Source of the DNA: Pseudochrobactrum saccharolyticum
Lineage (GTDB): Bacteria > Pseudomonadota > Alphaproteobacteria > Rhizobiales > Rhizobiaceae
Reading direction: 5' to 3'
Length of the DNA stretch: 64,000 nt
NCBI RefSeq assembly: GCF_008801715.1
Contig: NZ_VZPG01000001.1
Span: 62,001-126,000 of the forward strand
Of this stretch, positions 62,143-64,000 are shown one piece after another. The translations under genes were made by a program, and so were the position numbers. Position 1 is the first letter of the stretch; every line of letters starts with the position of its first letter. Below the pieces are notes generated by a model that was not told the DNA's origin, made no database searches, and was given only the letters and a program-made list of their open reading frames with translations.

Positions 62143-63432
62143 ATGAGTAGCATGCTGCATTCGGTTCTGAACAAGCTGATCTCAAGCGGCGATCTTAAAG
62201 TACAATTTGCCGATGGCACGACACACACTTACGGCAACGGCACTGCGCCGCGTGTCACGCTTGCCTTTCACAATAAAGCGGCGGAAAGAGCGATCGCTCT
62301 TGATCCGGAACTGAAGCTTGGCGAATGTTTCATGGACGGGGATATCAGTTTTCCGGAAGGCGATATTTACAGCTTTCTCCGGCTGGTCTTTGAGAATACC
62401 GGCCCTACGGCGGCAAAAGAGCCGTGGATGCGTATCCTAACCAGATTACGCAAAATTTTCAGACCATTACAGCAAATGAACACGCTGGCACGCTCTTCCA
62501 GAAATGTGCAACGGCACTATGATCTGAGTGGCGAACTGTATGATCTGTTTCTTGATCCCGACAAGCAATATTCCTGCGCCTATTTTGAAACGCCGCAGAC
62601 CAGCCTTGCGGAAGCACAACTGGCAAAGAAGCGGCATATTGCGGCCAAGCTGCAAATCAAACCCGAGGATAAATTACTGGATATCGGCTGCGGCTGGGGC
62701 GGATTAGGTCTGTATTTTGCAGAATTTCTTGATGCTGATGTTACCGGTGTAACCCTGTCTCAGGAGCAGTTCCAGATTGCCAATCAACGGGCAAAAGCGC
62801 GCGGGCTGAATCAACAGGCACAGTTTTTGTTGCAGGATTATCGCGAGTTGAACCAGCAATTCGACCGGATCAGCTCTGTCGGCATGTTTGAACATGTAGG
62901 AGTTACCCATTATGCCGAATTTTTTCAGCAGGTTGCGCGGCTGTTAAAACCGGATGGTTCCATGCTGCTGCACTCTATCGGCCGCAGTGACGAGCCTTCC
63001 GTCACCAATCCGTTCATCCGTAAATATATTTTCCCCGGCGGCTATATCCCCTCCCTCTCGGAAGTCCTGCCGCATATTGAAAATGCGGGACTGATTATAA
63101 CGGATATCGAAATTCTCCGCCTGCATTATGCGGAAACGCTCAAAGCATGGCGTGAAGCTTTCATGGCGAACCGCGATAAAGCAAAAGCCATTTATGATGA
63201 GCGTTTTTGCCGGATGTGGGAGTTTTATCTGGCAGGCTCGGAATCCGCCTTCCGCTGGCAGAATATGATGGTGTTTCAGATACAGCTTGCACACAGACAG
63301 GACGCTGTGCCGCTAACCCGTAATTATATTGAGCAAGAGGAAAAGCGGCTTAAGCGACTGGAAATGCGCAAATTCAAAGCCTGTAATGACAGTAGCAGCG
63401 AGAAAGCCAGCCCGAAACATCTGGTTTATTAA
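62143..63432 (+). CDS. Cyclopropane-fatty-acyl-phospholipid synthase family methyltransferase
   Basis: Membrane-associated SAM-dependent enzyme of 429 residues that adds a methylene bridge to unsaturated acyl chains of phospholipids, altering membrane stability. The N-terminal lipid-binding domain has RVTLAFHNKAAERAIALDPE and LGECFMDGDISFPEGDIYSF. The catalytic domain starts near residue 120 with VQRHYDLSGELYDLFLDPD and YSCAYFET. The SAM site is LDIGCGWGG (179-187), then SVGMFEHVG and KYIFPGGYIPSLSEV, and a C-terminal EFYLAGSESAFRWQNMMVFQ. All family blocks are intact. The ATG follows GGAGGA. It is monocistronic after the rplI terminator. Confidence 0.93.
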   Translation: MSSMLHSVLNKLISSGDLKVQFADGTTHTYGNGTAPRVTLAFHNKAAERAIALDPELKLGECFMDGDISFPEGDIYSFLRLVFENTGPTAAKEPWMRILTRLRKIFRPLQQMNTLARSSRNVQRHYDLSGELYDLFLDPDKQYSCAYFETPQTSLAEAQLAKKRHIAAKLQIKPEDKLLDIGCGWGGLGLYFAEFLDADVTGVTLSQEQFQIANQRAKARGLNQQAQFLLQDYRELNQQFDRISSVGMFEHVGVTHYAEFFQQVARLLKPDGSMLLHSIGRSDEPSVTNPFIRKYIFPGGYIPSLSEVLPHIENAGLIITDIEILRLHYAETLKAWREAFMANRDKAKAIYDERFCRMWEFYLAGSESAFRWQNMMVFQIQLAHRQDAVPLTRNYIEQEEKRLKRLEMRKFKACNDSSSEKASPKHLVY

Positions 63433-63529
63433 AGCGCGGGTCAACGGGCTGCAGTTTTGTGACAAATTGACGACACTCTGTTACTCATAAAGTTTTTATC
63501 AAGAGATTGTGAAGTTCCGGCGATTGCAC

Positions 63530-63614
63530 CGCTGGTGCGCTTCAGACATTTATCTGTTTGCTTTTACGCGCTCTTTTACCTGAAACCTGCATCGCATCTT
63601 TCGGAGCGCTGTTG
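63530..63614 (+). repeat. Dispersed palindromic element, family C (degenerate)
   Basis: Contains the linker tttgcttttacgcg and a hairpin with gcgctcttttacctgaaacc opposite tctttcggagcgc. It is about 20 bp upstream of the last gene in the window. Confidence 0.5.
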
Positions 63615-63634
63615 TTTCAAGGGATAAATATCTG

Positions 63635-64000
63635 ATGCCCAGCGTGCAAACCAAGCTGCACTCACGCCTGAATAAAACAACCCTGCTTGTCTTATCAGCA
63701 GGATTACTGGTTCTTCTCGCTTCCTATCCGCTGGCATTCATTCTCCCTGCATGGACATCGTGGGAAAACGGCCCTGTTGAAAATGCTCAGGCAATATTGC
63801 TATTTCTGGGTATGATACAGGCACTGATTTTTCAAAAATCCGGCAGTTCAGACTGGAAATGGTTCTGGCGCGGTGCGGCATTGATCTGGTTTATCTGCGC
63901 AGTTCGGGAATTGAGCTGGGGTGCGGTTTTCCTTGAGCCAATCAGCCTTTCCGAGCTTGGCCCTTTCTTCTCATCACGCCAGCTCTGGTACAAACCAGCC
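63635..64000 (+). CDS. Polytopic membrane protein (ENxQ...RE family, copy 2), cut by window end
   Basis: The first 122 codons of a membrane protein, starting at ATG 63635 after AAGGGAT. Three hydrophobic segments are visible (LLVLSAGLLVLLASYPLAFI, AILLFLGMIQALIF and ALIWFICAV). ENAQ before the second segment and REL after the third, followed by FLEPISL, align with ENLQ, REF and IEPTGP in the protein at 40123-40728. The two share spacing and helix placement, so they appear to be distant paralogues. The C-terminus lies outside the window and no function is known to me. Confidence 0.7.
   Translation, partial: MPSVQTKLHSRLNKTTLLVLSAGLLVLLASYPLAFILPAWTSWENGPVENAQAILLFLGMIQALIFQKSGSSDWKWFWRGAALIWFICAVRELSWGAVFLEPISLSELGPFFSSRQLWYKPA

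Overview
The window is chromosomal DNA from an alphaproteobacterium of the order Hyphomicrobiales (Rhizobiales), most likely a member of the Brucellaceae. The evidence is gene order (metC next to aapJ/aapQ; purN-purM near an AI-2E permease and hdaA; uvrC-pgsA-moaD-moaE; pepA/lptF-lptG-lptD-surA-pdxA-rsmA; fabD-fabG-acpP-fabF-mltG-yicC-gmk; rpsF-rpsR-DUF2232-rplI), two Omp25/Omp31-type outer-membrane proteins, and intergenic palindromic repeats of exactly 103 and 105 bp, the sizes I recall for the Bru-RS elements of Brucella. By eye the GC content is moderate, lower than expected for Brucella itself, so a relative such as Pseudochrobactrum or an Ochrobactrum-like genus is more likely. That placement is inference.

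Layout. 1-3.5 kb: amino-acid ABC transporter (aapJ, partial aapQ) and a PAP2 phosphatase on the minus strand. 3.7-5.7 kb: metC, tRNA-Pro, an NDUFS4-like complex I accessory protein and tRNA-Arg. 6-14.3 kb: an accessory stretch of small envelope, secreted and metabolic genes: GGDEF protein, amber-interrupted VasI-like gene, cysteine hydrolase, outer-membrane barrel, Ntn-hydrolase, duplicated Cys-rich secreted protein, YnfA, ICMT-like methyltransferase, GNAT enzyme. 14.6-20.6 kb: SH3 protein, hdaA, AI-2E permease, purMN, DUF992 protein. 20.7-29.3 kb: a molybdopterin oxidoreductase, an EamA transporter with an in-frame minisatellite, rlmJ, RNase T2, GST and two tandem Omp paralogues. 29.7-34.2 kb: FolM-like reductase, uvrC, pgsA, moaDE. 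34.7-40.7 kb: YbaY/META envelope protein, ndk, DinB, ABC-F ATPase, holC and membrane proteins. 41-51 kb: pepA, lptF-lptG-lptD, surA-like, pdxA, rsmA. 51-59 kb, minus strand: fabD-fabG-acpP-fabF-mltG-yicC-gmk. 59-64 kb: ribosomal proteins S6, S18 and L9, a cyclopropane-fatty-acid synthase-like enzyme and a partial membrane protein.

Most genes are housekeeping: envelope biogenesis (Lpt, SurA, MltG), fatty-acid synthesis, purine synthesis, molybdopterin synthesis, DNA repair and replication control. No phage, insertion sequence, CRISPR array or toxin system was seen. The most distinctive material is non-coding: three families of dispersed palindromic elements, some arranged as a mosaic around 47.5-47.9 kb, and some supplying the stop codons of neighbouring genes. 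Other items worth a second look are the in-frame amber codon in the VasI-like gene, a perfect CtrA-type motif upstream of the DUF992 gene, a 3 x 33-bp in-frame repeat, a duplicated four-cysteine domain protein, and two distant paralogues of an unnamed membrane-protein family sharing ENxQ and RE motifs.
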